Origin: Pseudomonadota bacterium
GTDB taxonomy: Bacteria; Pseudomonadota; Gammaproteobacteria; Acidithiobacillales; Acidithiobacillaceae
NCBI GenBank assembly: GCA_021827445.1
Contig: JAKAVW010000165.1
Coordinates: 1 to 6,670 of the forward strand
DNA: 6,670 nt
Reading direction: 5' to 3'
Shown here: positions 1 to 6,599 of the stretch, piece after piece
Layout of the letters: each line of letters starts with the position of its first letter
Position numbering within the stretch: position 1 is the stretch's first letter
The notes under the pieces: generated by a model
What the model was told of the DNA's origin: nothing
The model's input: only the letters and a program-made list of their open reading frames with translations
Databases searched by the model: none
Position numbers and translations under genes: made by a program

Positions 1-91
1 CATCCCGCACCACTGCCCCCTCCAGACGCTGCCCCAGCAGATGGGGGGCAATACCCAGACGGGTGACTTCGACTTCAGGCAATTCGGGCAT
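1..91 (-). CDS. mutM: Formamidopyrimidine-DNA glycosylase, N-terminal fragment (cut by window edge)
   Basis: Only the first 30 codons are in the window; the gene continues past the left edge. The protein begins MPELPEVEVTRLGI, the near-invariant start of Fpg/MutM. In this family the initiator Met is removed, Pro2 becomes the N-terminal catalytic nucleophile (Schiff base with the abasic sugar) and Glu3 is the catalytic acid; both are present. The enzyme removes 8-oxoguanine and other oxidised purines from DNA and cleaves the backbone at the lesion. The paralogue Nei (endonuclease VIII) also starts with Pro-Glu but usually reads MPEGPEI, so MutM is the better call. The start lies 2 bases after the prmC stop with its own Shine-Dalgarno, so it is probably the fourth gene of the hemA-prfA-prmC transcript. 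The zinc-finger C terminus cannot be checked here. Confidence 0.93.
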   Translation of the reverse strand, partial: MPELPEVEVTRLGIAPHLLGQRLEGAVVRD

Positions 92-93
92 GG

Positions 94-960
94 TTAAGTC
101 CTTGTTCCGATACTCACGCGTTCGCGCCCGGCCAGATCACGGCAGGTTCGCACCGCGCTGAAGCCTGCGTTATTGAACAGGCCGCGCACCGCGTTTCCCT
201 GATCGGGGCCATGCTCCAGCAATAGCGCGCCCTGCAGCGAGAGGCGCTCATACGCGCCGGCAATGATGCGTTCCAGACACTCCAGCCCGCTGGGACCAGC
301 CACCAGGGCATCCCAAGGCTCATGACGCAAATCAGGAAGATGGGGATCAGTATCGGCCAGGTAAGGGGGATTGGCCACAATCCGGTCAAAACGCAAGGCG
401 CTATCCAGTGGCGCGTACCAGTCGCCCTCCAGCCAGTGCACCTGTGGCGCCAGAAGCGCACCATTGGCGCGCGCGACCTGTAACGCCGCCGGGCTGCGCT
501 CCACGGCCCAGACCTCCGCCAGCGGCCGCGCCTGGGCAATGGCCAGTGCAATGACCCCGGAGCCGGTACCGAGGTCAAGCACCCGCGACGCGCCCTCATC
601 CGCTAACCCCTCCAGAGCCAGGGTCACCAGCGTCTCCGTATCCGGGCGAGGGATCAGCACCGCAGGGGCCACGCACAGATCCAGTCCGTAGAAAGACCAC
701 TCGCCTAAACAGTAGGCCAGGGGTACACCAGCGAGGCGCTGCGTGAGCAATGCGGTAATCCGGACCTCTTCCTCTGAAGAAATTGGCAGCAACGCATTGC
801 GTAGCAGCGCCGCCGCATCCAGCCCAAGGGCTGCAGCCAACAGCCAGCGTGCTTCCTGCCCCGGTTGATCACTCAGCACGCGCAGTTGTTCGCGCAGATC
901 ATGCTGCCAGTCGCGCAAGCTGCGCGGCGGATTATGCGTTACGCCCAAATCAGAGGTCAT
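94..960 (-). CDS. prmC: Peptide chain release factor N5-glutamine methyltransferase
   Basis: This enzyme transfers a methyl group from S-adenosylmethionine to the side-chain amide of the glutamine in the GGQ motif of release factors RF1 and RF2, which raises termination efficiency. From the ATG at 960 it is 288 residues (E. coli PrmC is 277). An N-terminal helical release-factor-binding domain spans about residues 15-95. It is followed by LIPRPDTE (about 102-109), the SAM-binding loop DLGTGSG (about 129-135) and the NPPY active-site motif (about 197-200), whose Asn and Pro-Pro hold the substrate glutamine. The C terminus has the family-typical DLAGRERV. A GTG codon immediately upstream (963-961) could add one residue; no strong Shine-Dalgarno separates the two. 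The start overlaps the prfA stop by 11 bases, so the enzyme is probably coupled to translation of its own substrate. In older literature this gene is hemK, misnamed because of its position next to hemA. Confidence 0.96.
   Translation of the reverse strand: MTSDLGVTHNPPRSLRDWQHDLREQLRVLSDQPGQEARWLLAAALGLDAAALLRNALLPISSEEEVRITALLTQRLAGVPLAYCLGEWSFYGLDLCVAPAVLIPRPDTETLVTLALEGLADEGASRVLDLGTGSGVIALAIAQARPLAEVWAVERSPAALQVARANGALLAPQVHWLEGDWYAPLDSALRFDRIVANPPYLADTDPHLPDLRHEPWDALVAGPSGLECLERIIAGAYERLSLQGALLLEHGPDQGNAVRGLFNNAGFSAVRTCRDLAGRERVSIGTRT
99..103 (-). promoter_or_regulatory. Ribosome binding site of mutM
   Basis: On the minus strand AAGGA lies 7 bases before the mutM ATG, inside the last codons of prmC. 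It is the clearest Shine-Dalgarno in the leftward operon and fixes the start at the MPELPEVE methionine. mutM can therefore load ribosomes itself rather than depend only on coupling to prmC. Confidence 0.7.
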
Positions 961-2047
961 CACCCAGATGCTGCAGGAGGTCAGCCTGATATTCCTTGAT
1001 CAGCGGTTCGATAACGGCATCGAGATCCCCTGCCAGCACCGCCTCCAACCGGTACAGCGTAAGATTGATACGATGATCGGTAATCCGCCCCTGCGGAAAG
1101 TTGTAGGTGCGGATACGCTCGGAGCGATCCCCGGAGCCTACCAGCAGGCGCCTGGTCTGCGCCGCCGCACTTTGCTGCTTCTCCTGCTCCTGCTCCAGCA
1201 GACGCGCCTGCAACAGCGCCATGGCTCGCGCCCGGTTTTTGTGCTGGGAGCGGTCTTCCTGACAGGCCACCACCAAACCGGAGGGGATATGGGTGATGCG
1301 GATAGCGGAGTCGGTCTTGTTGATGTGCTGCCCGCCCGCACCACTGGCCCGGTAGGTATCAATGCGCAAGTCGGCGGGATTGATGGTGATCTCGCTCACC
1401 GTATCCACCTCGGGCAGCACCGCTACCGTACAGGCGGAAGTATGGATACGGCCCTGCGCCTCGGTCTCCGGCACCCGCTGCACCCGATGCCCGCCCGACT
1501 CGAATTTCAGACGGGAATAAGCGCCACGGCCGCTGATTTCCAGAACGATTTCTTTGTAACCACCACGTTCCGAATCGGAGGCGGAAAGGATGACCACGAC
1601 GAAACCTTTACTCTCGGCGTAACGGGTATACATCCGGGCCAGCACTCCCGCAAAGAGTGCCGCCTCCTCACCACCGGTCCCCGCCCGTATCTCCACAAAG
1701 ACATTACGATCATCATTGGGGTCCTTGGGCAGCAGGCGCACCCGCAGGGATTCTTCGAGCTGATCGAGTTCTGCCTGTGCCGCCGCCACTTCTTCACTGG
1801 CCATGGCACGCAGTTCCGCATCCCGTTCTTCCATCAGCATGCGCCCAGCCTCGTCCCGATCCTGCCGCCGCTGCTGATGACGGCGCAACAGATCCAGCAC
1901 CGGGCTAATTTCTCCCAATTCCCTGGAAAGGCTTTGAAAACGCTGCGCATCGCTCGCCACATCCGGGCTCGCCAGCAACTGACTCAATTCATCAAAACGA
2001 AAGGCCAACTGCTCCAGTTGGCTCTGCAAACGCTGGCTGAGACTCAT
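950..2047 (-). CDS. prfA: Peptide chain release factor 1 (RF1)
   Basis: RF1 reads UAA and UAG stop codons in the ribosomal A site and triggers hydrolysis of the finished peptide. The 365-residue product is close to the usual length (E. coli 360). Residues 1-110 form a helical, coiled-coil-rich domain. The codon-recognition region follows, with ESGGHRVQRVPETEAQGR at about 183-200; the P-E-T at 193-195 fits the RF1 PxT tripeptide rather than the SPF of RF2. The catalytic GGQ is at 238-240 within ASGAGGQHINKTDSAIR, so Gln240 is the expected PrmC target. The conserved SQHKN and TYNFPQGRITDHRINLTL blocks are intact. A Gln/Glu-rich helix (about 284-297) is only a local composition bias. The ATG overlaps the hemA stop as ATGA; GAAGG abuts the start too closely to be an ideal Shine-Dalgarno, so re-initiation after hemA is likely. 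No programmed frameshift is needed, unlike RF2. Confidence 0.98.
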   Translation of the reverse strand: MSLSQRLQSQLEQLAFRFDELSQLLASPDVASDAQRFQSLSRELGEISPVLDLLRRHQQRRQDRDEAGRMLMEERDAELRAMASEEVAAAQAELDQLEESLRVRLLPKDPNDDRNVFVEIRAGTGGEEAALFAGVLARMYTRYAESKGFVVVILSASDSERGGYKEIVLEISGRGAYSRLKFESGGHRVQRVPETEAQGRIHTSACTVAVLPEVDTVSEITINPADLRIDTYRASGAGGQHINKTDSAIRITHIPSGLVVACQEDRSQHKNRARAMALLQARLLEQEQEKQQSAAAQTRRLLVGSGDRSERIRTYNFPQGRITDHRINLTLYRLEAVLAGDLDAVIEPLIKEYQADLLQHLGDDL

Positions 2048-3378
2048 CCTTCGGCGTCACTGAGATGAAAGAGAATATCGAGTGCCGCGACAAGACTTTC
2101 GTTGGTCGCATCCTGACAAGGCTGACGAAGGGTCGCAATGGGGTCATGAAGGACTTTATTCATCAAGGCTTTGGAAAAGGCATCCAGTACCGCATGAGGG
2201 TCCTGCCCCTGATCCAGGTAACGCATAAAACGCCGCACCTCTTCCTGGCGCCGGTCTTCCACATGATCACGCAGGCGGCGGATGGCGGGCACCACATCCA
2301 GACTCTCTCGCCATTGCTGGAACTCGCCGACCTCATCGGCAATGATCAACTCTGCCACCGCTGCCGCCTCGCGCCGTGCGCGCATGCCCGCCTGGGCAAT
2401 ATCGTTCAGATCGTCCAGCGTATAGAGAAAACATTGCTCAACACCCCCCACTTCCGGAGCGATGTCGCGGGGTACGGCGAGATCCACCAGCATCAGATCC
2501 CCCCGCGCCCGCCGCCGCATCATAGCCGCGGAGACCGTTTCCAGCGTGACTATAGGCAGCAGACTCGCCGTGCAACTGACTACCACATCGGCGTCATGCA
2601 AGAGCTCCGAGATAGCCTCCAGAGCATGGGCTTTGCCAGTAAATTTCTCGGCCAACTGCTGACCACGTTCCGCACTGCGATTGGCCACGGTAAAACTCCC
2701 CACCCCATGCTCGCGCAGATGAGTCGCCACCAGTTCGATGGTATCTCCGGCGCCGATCAGCAACACCGACTTACCTTCCAGACTGCCCAGCAACTGCTTG
2801 GCCAGACTCACGGCTGCATAAGCCACGCTGACCGGAGCTGAACCGATGGCCGTCTCCGACCGCACCCGTTTCGCCACGCGAAAAGCCCAATGCAGCAGGC
2901 GATTCAGTACCGGCCCGGCGGCACCACTATCCGCAGCAGCCTGATAGGCATCCTTGACCTGGCCGAGGATCTGTGGTTCGCCGATGATCATGGAATCCAA
3001 CCCGCAGGCCACGCGAAACAGATGGCGCACGGCCTCTGCATCGCTGGAATGATAAATATGTCCATCCAGCAAGCGCGGGTCCACGCCGTGGAAGTGACAA
3101 AGCCAGTCTTGCAAGGTCTGGCGATGGTAGTCCTGTCCGCCGTGGATGTATATTTCCGTGCGGTTACAAGTGGATACGATCAAGGCTTCCGTGGCCAACC
3201 CCTGCTCCAGCAAGTCGTGGTGGGCCGCAGCAAGGTTCTCCGGAGAAAAGGCGACTTTTTCCCGAACCGCGATGGGGGCAGTATGATGACTCAGACCAAG
3301 GCAGAAAATAGCAGCGACCGTCCCTGCAGAGCGACGATGAGGGGGTTGAATTGTCGCCGACGCCGGACAGGATTGCAA
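2044..3378 (-). CDS. hemA: Glutamyl-tRNA reductase
   Basis: This is the first committed enzyme of C5-pathway tetrapyrrole (haem) synthesis: NADPH-dependent reduction of Glu-tRNA(Glu) to glutamate-1-semialdehyde, which HemL then converts to aminolevulinate. From the TTG at 3378 the product is 444 residues (E. coli 418). Visible marks are LGLSHHTAPIAVRE (27-40), the catalytic cysteine in STCNRTEIY (Cys71, equivalent to E. coli Cys50), GLDSMIIGEPQILGQVK (126-142), the NADPH-binding loop LLIGAGDTIELV (206-217), LVDLAVPRDIAPEV (297-310) and the helical dimerisation domain with NKVLHDPIATLR near 407-418. The family normally starts about six residues before LGxxHxTAP, so about 21 extra N-terminal residues are predicted. 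TTG is the only standard start codon before the core and has AGGGA at good spacing; an in-frame TAG lies at 3390-3388. The extension contains Cys4-Pro5. The position of the reported enteric haem-binding Cys170 is Val190 here. It is the first gene of the leftward operon. Confidence 0.97.
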   Translation of the reverse strand: MQSCPASATIQPPHRRSAGTVAAIFCLGLSHHTAPIAVREKVAFSPENLAAAHHDLLEQGLATEALIVSTCNRTEIYIHGGQDYHRQTLQDWLCHFHGVDPRLLDGHIYHSSDAEAVRHLFRVACGLDSMIIGEPQILGQVKDAYQAAADSGAAGPVLNRLLHWAFRVAKRVRSETAIGSAPVSVAYAAVSLAKQLLGSLEGKSVLLIGAGDTIELVATHLREHGVGSFTVANRSAERGQQLAEKFTGKAHALEAISELLHDADVVVSCTASLLPIVTLETVSAAMMRRRARGDLMLVDLAVPRDIAPEVGGVEQCFLYTLDDLNDIAQAGMRARREAAAVAELIIADEVGEFQQWRESLDVVPAIRRLRDHVEDRRQEEVRRFMRYLDQGQDPHAVLDAFSKALMNKVLHDPIATLRQPCQDATNESLVAALDILFHLSDAEG

Positions 3379-3401
3379 GCCAAGTCCCTAGCGGTTATTG
3401 T
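3373..3401 (+). promoter_or_regulatory. Candidate sigma-70 promoter for the TPR-lolB-ispE operon
   Basis: TTGCAA (3373-3378) matches the -35 consensus at 4 of 6 positions. After an ideal 17-base spacer, TATTGT (3396-3401) matches the -10 consensus at 4 of 6, including the first two bases and the last. Transcription would begin near 3408, about 28 bases before the TPR start codon. TTGCAA is its own reverse complement and also contains the hemA start codon on the other strand, so the two operons would share these bases. The match is weak and based on sequence alone. Confidence 0.3.
3385..3389 (-). promoter_or_regulatory. Ribosome binding site supporting the hemA TTG start
   Basis: The minus strand reads AGGGA followed by a 6-base spacer and then TTG. 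The in-frame TAG overlaps the start of this motif (3390-3388), so no start further upstream is possible. No ATG, GTG or other TTG lies in frame before the conserved LGLSHHTAP block, so this site decides the start unless a rare ATT at residue 10 or 24 is used. Confidence 0.55.
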
Positions 3402-3412
3402 GCCTGCTGGCA
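3401..3412. repeat. Short dyad next to an A tract in the divergent promoter region
   Basis: TGCC-TGCT-GGCA is a 4-bp inverted repeat around a 4-base centre, followed on the plus strand by As up to 3419. With one mismatch the symmetry extends by two more pairs (TT/AA). It could be a small operator positioned to affect both operons. It is too short to be strong evidence, and it is not a terminator: the run is As on the plus strand, and on the minus strand the Ts come before the stem. Confidence 0.25.
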
Positions 3413-3422
3413 AAAAAAATGC

Positions 3423-3427
3423 GGAGA
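3423..3427 (+). promoter_or_regulatory. Ribosome binding site of the TPR gene
   Basis: GGAGA sits 8 bases before the ATG at 3436. It fixes the start there rather than at the in-frame GTG at 3400, or at the far upstream open frame that runs antisense through hemA. The chosen start also puts a signal peptide exactly at the N terminus. Confidence 0.65.
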
Positions 3428-3435
3428 ATGGGCAG

Positions 3436-5097
3436 ATGAGGAGCAGGCTTGGAGGCATCGTGGCGGGTACTGTACTTAGCCTCGCCGCCGGGGGTGCAGC
3501 CGCCGACTCCACCCCGGGTGGCATGACCGGGGAGCAGCTCTACTATCTGTTAGTAGCCGAATTCGCTACCGTGCAGCAAGAGTCACAACTGGCCGTTCCG
3601 GCCTGGCGGGAAGCCGCCAAGCTGGCGCCAGAAGCCAGCGTCCTTGGGCGCGCCACACAGGTCACCGCGCAATTCGGCGATTTTCCAGGTGCTCTGCAGC
3701 TTGCCAAGCGTTGGCGGGAGACCGCCCCGGGGAACGCCCAAGCGGATCAGTTTGAAGCCGCGCTGCTCCTCACCACGGGGAAGGATGAGCAGGCCATTCA
3801 ATTACTACAGGTCACGCTTGCCCGCTTTCCCAATGACCCGAAAGTCACCCTGCAACTCGCTGAATTGCTGGTGGCCCACGGGCGCAGTGGTGAGGCGCGG
3901 CGACTGTTGAATGCGCTGGCTGCCAAAGACCCGCAATCTGCAGCCGCCTATTATGCGCTCGGACGTATTGATCTTGATGAAAAGCAACCAGAACACGCCA
4001 TCCTTTGGCTGGAGAAAGCGCTCAGTCTCCGTCCGAGCTGGCAGGAAGCCGCCATCAGTCTCGCCGAAGCACAGCGAGCCACCCAAGGCATTGCCGTCGC
4101 TTTGCGTAGCATTCAAAGTTTCACTGCCAGTCATCCGGGGGCCACGCTCGCTCGTCAATATCTGGCTGCGCTCTACCTCAAAATGGGTGGCCTGACACAG
4201 GCCTATCGCCTCTACCAGGACATGGCACGACAGCATCCCGATGACCCCGACATCATCCTTTCTCTTGGCCTTATGGACATCGACCGGGGCAACTGGAAGG
4301 GCGCGGAAGCCGCTTTGCAGCGCGCCCGCGATCTGGCGCCCCAGTCCCCCGCGCCGCTCTACTATCTGGGGCGCCTCTACGAGGCACAGAATCGCTGGGC
4401 AGAAGCATTGCAATGGTACCAGCGCATCCATTCCGGCCCTCTGTATCCTGAGGTAGAATTGCGCAGCGCACGTGTGGAATACCTGCTGGGTTATCACGAC
4501 AACGCCATCGAAAAACTACGGACACTGGCGGCCGCGCACCCGCAGGAGGCACAGATTCCGCTGCTGGAAACAACGCTGTTGCAAGACAGCGGCCACCTTC
4601 ACCAAGCCCTACAGATAGCCAGTCAGGCCTTGCAGCGCATGCCGAACCAACCCGGGCTCTGGTACGCCCAAGGCGCCATCTATGAGCAATTGAAAGATTA
4701 TCCGGCCATGGAAAAAGCCATGCGTATGGTTATCCGCCTCGCACCTGGCCATGCACAAGCCTACAACTTTATTGGCTACAGCCTGGTCGAGCGGCACAGC
4801 GATCTGGCCGAAGCACAAAAATTACTGAGCAAAGCATTGAGTCTGGACCCTGACAACCCCGAGATTCTGGATAGCATCGGCTGGCTGCATCACGTACAGG
4901 GCGACAACAACCAGGCTCTGGAGTATCTGCAGAAAGCCCATACAGCTTTACCAGACGATGCCGATGTCAGCGCACACCTCGGGCAAATTCTCTGGTCACT
5001 AGGGCGCCGCACAGATGCCCGGCAGGTCTGGCAAAGCGCGCTGCAAAAACACCCGGACGATGCCACCCTCAAAAGTGAACTTGCCCGCCAGCCATGA
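3436..5097 (+). CDS. Secreted tetratricopeptide-repeat protein of unknown function
   Basis: The 553-residue product starts with a Sec signal peptide: Arg2/Arg4, a hydrophobic stretch at about 5-19, and a signal peptidase I site AAA|D after residue 23. There is no lipobox cysteine, so a soluble periplasmic protein is expected. The rest is nearly all helical repeats, with about ten or more TPR units: clear ones near 169-200, 272-302, 306-331, 373-403, 407-437, 441-472, 475-505 and 509-540, several with the W/Y-x-x-LG...A...P pattern. The C-terminal run with NFIGYSLVERHSDLAEA and PEILDSIGWLHHVQG is typical of the TPR proteins found just before lolB in Pseudomonas and relatives. TPRs bind proteins; no enzymatic motif is visible. 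The stop overlaps the lolB start as ATGA, which suggests matched production with LolB and perhaps a role in outer-membrane lipoprotein or envelope assembly. That role is inference only. Confidence 0.9.
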   Translation: MRSRLGGIVAGTVLSLAAGGAAADSTPGGMTGEQLYYLLVAEFATVQQESQLAVPAWREAAKLAPEASVLGRATQVTAQFGDFPGALQLAKRWRETAPGNAQADQFEAALLLTTGKDEQAIQLLQVTLARFPNDPKVTLQLAELLVAHGRSGEARRLLNALAAKDPQSAAAYYALGRIDLDEKQPEHAILWLEKALSLRPSWQEAAISLAEAQRATQGIAVALRSIQSFTASHPGATLARQYLAALYLKMGGLTQAYRLYQDMARQHPDDPDIILSLGLMDIDRGNWKGAEAALQRARDLAPQSPAPLYYLGRLYEAQNRWAEALQWYQRIHSGPLYPEVELRSARVEYLLGYHDNAIEKLRTLAAAHPQEAQIPLLETTLLQDSGHLHQALQIASQALQRMPNQPGLWYAQGAIYEQLKDYPAMEKAMRMVIRLAPGHAQAYNFIGYSLVERHSDLAEAQKLLSKALSLDPDNPEILDSIGWLHHVQGDNNQALEYLQKAHTALPDDADVSAHLGQILWSLGRRTDARQVWQSALQKHPDDATLKSELARQP

Positions 5098-5753
5098 TAA
5101 CCCCTTATTCCACCAGGCAACTCGTCCCACGCACCGCCCGGAGACCTATCCGCGCACTGACCGCACTCCTGCTTACTGGTGTGCTATCTGCCTGTGCCAC
5201 CACGCCCCCCATCCCGCCGTCCATGCACATCATCCTGTCAACGACCGAGAGAAATCAGGTCGTCGCCAGCCTGAAATATTGGCAAGCTAGTGGACAGGCC
5301 GCTCTCAGCACGCCTAAAACGAGCGAAGATTTCGGATTCCGCTGGAAGCAGTCCCCCCAACACCAGGAACTTTCCATTTATGACCCTCTCGGCCGTACGG
5401 TCGCCCGCATTGAAGTCGACCCGCAAGGCGCGCATCTGCAACTGGCCAATGGCGATACACGACAAGCAAACAATCTGGATGCCCTCCTCGCGCTGGTCCT
5501 CCACGTCGAACTACCCGCGAGTGAATTACCGGACTGGATGCTTGGTCTGCGCAGCGCGGCGGTGACCGAACAGCAGAATCCAGCCGGTCTGCCCGCAGTA
5601 CTCCACAGCGGCCCCTGGCAGATTCATTATCTCCAATATGCGCCGGTAGGCGGCCTGACCATGCCCAAACTGCTCCAGGCCATGGGTCCGGAGGGCATCA
5701 CCCTACGCCTGGCCATCACCCAGTGGCGTATGGGAGACCACAGCGCCCCATGA
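5094..5753 (+). CDS. lolB: Outer-membrane lipoprotein receptor LolB
   Basis: LolB accepts lipoproteins from the periplasmic carrier LolA and inserts them into the inner leaflet of the outer membrane; it is itself a lipoprotein. The 219-residue precursor (E. coli 207) has an arginine-rich N region, a hydrophobic stretch (about 21-30) and the lipobox LSAC, giving lipidated Cys34. The next residue is Ala, not the inner-membrane-retaining Asp, which fits outer-membrane location. The mature part matches the family: YWQASGQAAL (62-71), FRWKQ, YDPLGRTVARIEV (96-108), the LPASELPDWMLGL segment (140-152) and a C-terminal GITLRLAITQW strand. The N region before the hydrophobic core is rather long (about 20 residues), but no better in-frame start is seen. 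ATGA overlaps join it to the TPR gene upstream and to ispE downstream, and no good Shine-Dalgarno is present, so translation is probably coupled. In E. coli the gene was first called hemM because it lies beside hemA. Confidence 0.95.
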   Translation: MITPYSTRQLVPRTARRPIRALTALLLTGVLSACATTPPIPPSMHIILSTTERNQVVASLKYWQASGQAALSTPKTSEDFGFRWKQSPQHQELSIYDPLGRTVARIEVDPQGAHLQLANGDTRQANNLDALLALVLHVELPASELPDWMLGLRSAAVTEQQNPAGLPAVLHSGPWQIHYLQYAPVGGLTMPKLLQAMGPEGITLRLAITQWRMGDHSAP

Positions 5754-6595
5754 GCGAAAATTATCCCGCACCCGCGAAGCTGAATCTGATGCTTCGCGTT
5801 ATCCACCAGCGCAGTGACGGTTATCACGAACTACAAACAGTATTTCAGTTTATCGATCTGGCTGACCAGCTCCAGTTTGACTCGCGCCCCGCCGGGCAAT
5901 TTTTCCGCAGCGGTGGACCAGAAGGCGTGGCGGAAGCGGACGATCTCAGTATCCGCGCCGCGAAATGCCTGGCCGATGTCGGCGGTGTCCGCGAAGGAGT
6001 CCATATTCACATTGATAAAATCCTGCCCATGGGCGGGGGTATCGGCGGTGGCTCCTCGGATGCCGCCACCACCCTCATCGTGCTCAATCGGCTGTGGCGT
6101 ACCGGTCTGCACCGCGAAGAACTCATGGCGATTGGTGCCGGCCTCGGTGCTGACGTTCCTGTATTCATTTTCGGGCGCGGGGCCTGGGCGGAGGGTGTGG
6201 GCGAGCGCTTGCAAGTGCTTGACGCCCTCCCGGAAAGTCACTATGTGCTGCTGCACCCACAAGTATCCGTAAGTACCCGGGAGATTTTCACTGCCCCTGA
6301 ATTGACACGGCATCATGTGCCCAGCACAATAGGCGCGTTTCTCGGCGGAGCGATGGAAAACACCTTGGAACCTACGGTGTGCGCCCGCTACCCGGAGGTC
6401 GAACATGGTATGCGCTGGCTAAAAAATCAGGGCGTACGCGCTGTTCGCCTGACGGGTAGCGGCGCCTGTGTTTTCGGGCTGGTAGCGGATAATATTTCCG
6501 CACAACAAATTGCTGCGCGGGTGCCTGCCCCCTGGCGCGCATGGTCCGTGCGTGGATGCAACAGGCATCCTCTGTACGATTTTGCCGAGCAATGA
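5750..6595 (+). CDS. ispE: 4-diphosphocytidyl-2-C-methyl-D-erythritol kinase
   Basis: IspE phosphorylates the 2-hydroxyl of CDP-methylerythritol with ATP, the fourth step of the MEP route to isopentenyl diphosphate. From the ATG at 5750 it is 281 residues (E. coli 283). GHMP-kinase features are complete: PAPAKLNLML with catalytic Lys10, SDGYHELQTVFQFIDL (22-37), the ATP-binding glycine loop PMGGGIGGGSSDAA (93-106), GLGADVPVFIFG with catalytic Asp135, and the C-terminal RLTGSGACVFG (233-243). A GTG at 5723 would add nine residues lying inside lolB. The ATG is preferred because it aligns with the family, places Lys10 as in E. coli and forms an ATGA overlap with the lolB stop. A GGGAG at 5732-5736 is 13 bases upstream, slightly far. 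The stop lies 4 bases before tRNA-Gln, so a shared transcript is likely. A gene order with prs after the tRNA is common elsewhere but lies outside this window. Confidence 0.97.
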   Translation: MSENYPAPAKLNLMLRVIHQRSDGYHELQTVFQFIDLADQLQFDSRPAGQFFRSGGPEGVAEADDLSIRAAKCLADVGGVREGVHIHIDKILPMGGGIGGGSSDAATTLIVLNRLWRTGLHREELMAIGAGLGADVPVFIFGRGAWAEGVGERLQVLDALPESHYVLLHPQVSVSTREIFTAPELTRHHVPSTIGAFLGGAMENTLEPTVCARYPEVEHGMRWLKNQGVRAVRLTGSGACVFGLVADNISAQQIAARVPAPWRAWSVRGCNRHPLYDFAEQ

Positions 6596-6599
6596 TTAT

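Larger units (their letters stand above)
3379..3435. promoter_or_regulatory. Divergent hemA / TPR-lolB-ispE intergenic region
   Basis: These 57 bases are the only real gap between the two operons, so they and the flanking coding sequence must hold both promoters and leaders. The gap contains the hemA Shine-Dalgarno, a short dyad (TGCC-TGCT-GGCA, 3401-3412), an eight-A run directly after it (3412-3419) and the TPR-gene Shine-Dalgarno. I see no convincing -35/-10 pair for hemA; its promoter may lie inside the first codons of the TPR gene. No riboswitch-sized leader fits here. Confidence 0.6.

Noticed and set aside
1469..1471. PET instead of PAT in the RF1 stop-codon recognition tripeptide as a possible recognition change.
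   Set aside because: The middle residue of PxT varies in the family and PET occurs in ordinary RF1 proteins such as that of Bacillus subtilis.
968..2068. A 366-codon open frame on the plus strand opposite prfA.
   Set aside because: It is a shadow of GC-rich prfA codons; it has no recognisable domain, and prfA is certain on the other strand.
3401..3419. Hairpin plus homopolymer resembling an intrinsic terminator.
   Set aside because: The run is As on the plus strand, and on the minus strand the Ts precede the stem; the stem is also only 4 bp.
2890..3435. A long in-frame 5' extension of the TPR gene (182 codons) running antisense through hemA.
   Set aside because: It lies wholly opposite conserved hemA and its leader; the signal peptide and Shine-Dalgarno place the start at 3436.
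3467..3475. GTAC-T-GTAC inverted repeat in the TPR signal-peptide codons as an operator.
   Set aside because: It is only 4 bp per arm, within coding sequence, with no promoter elements around it.
3805..4497. A 230-codon open frame on the minus strand inside the TPR gene.
   Set aside because: It is antisense to well-formed TPR repeats, has no domain of its own and no ribosome binding site I trust.
5831..6406. A 191-codon open frame on the minus strand opposite ispE.
   Set aside because: ispE motifs are complete on the plus strand; this frame shows no family resemblance.
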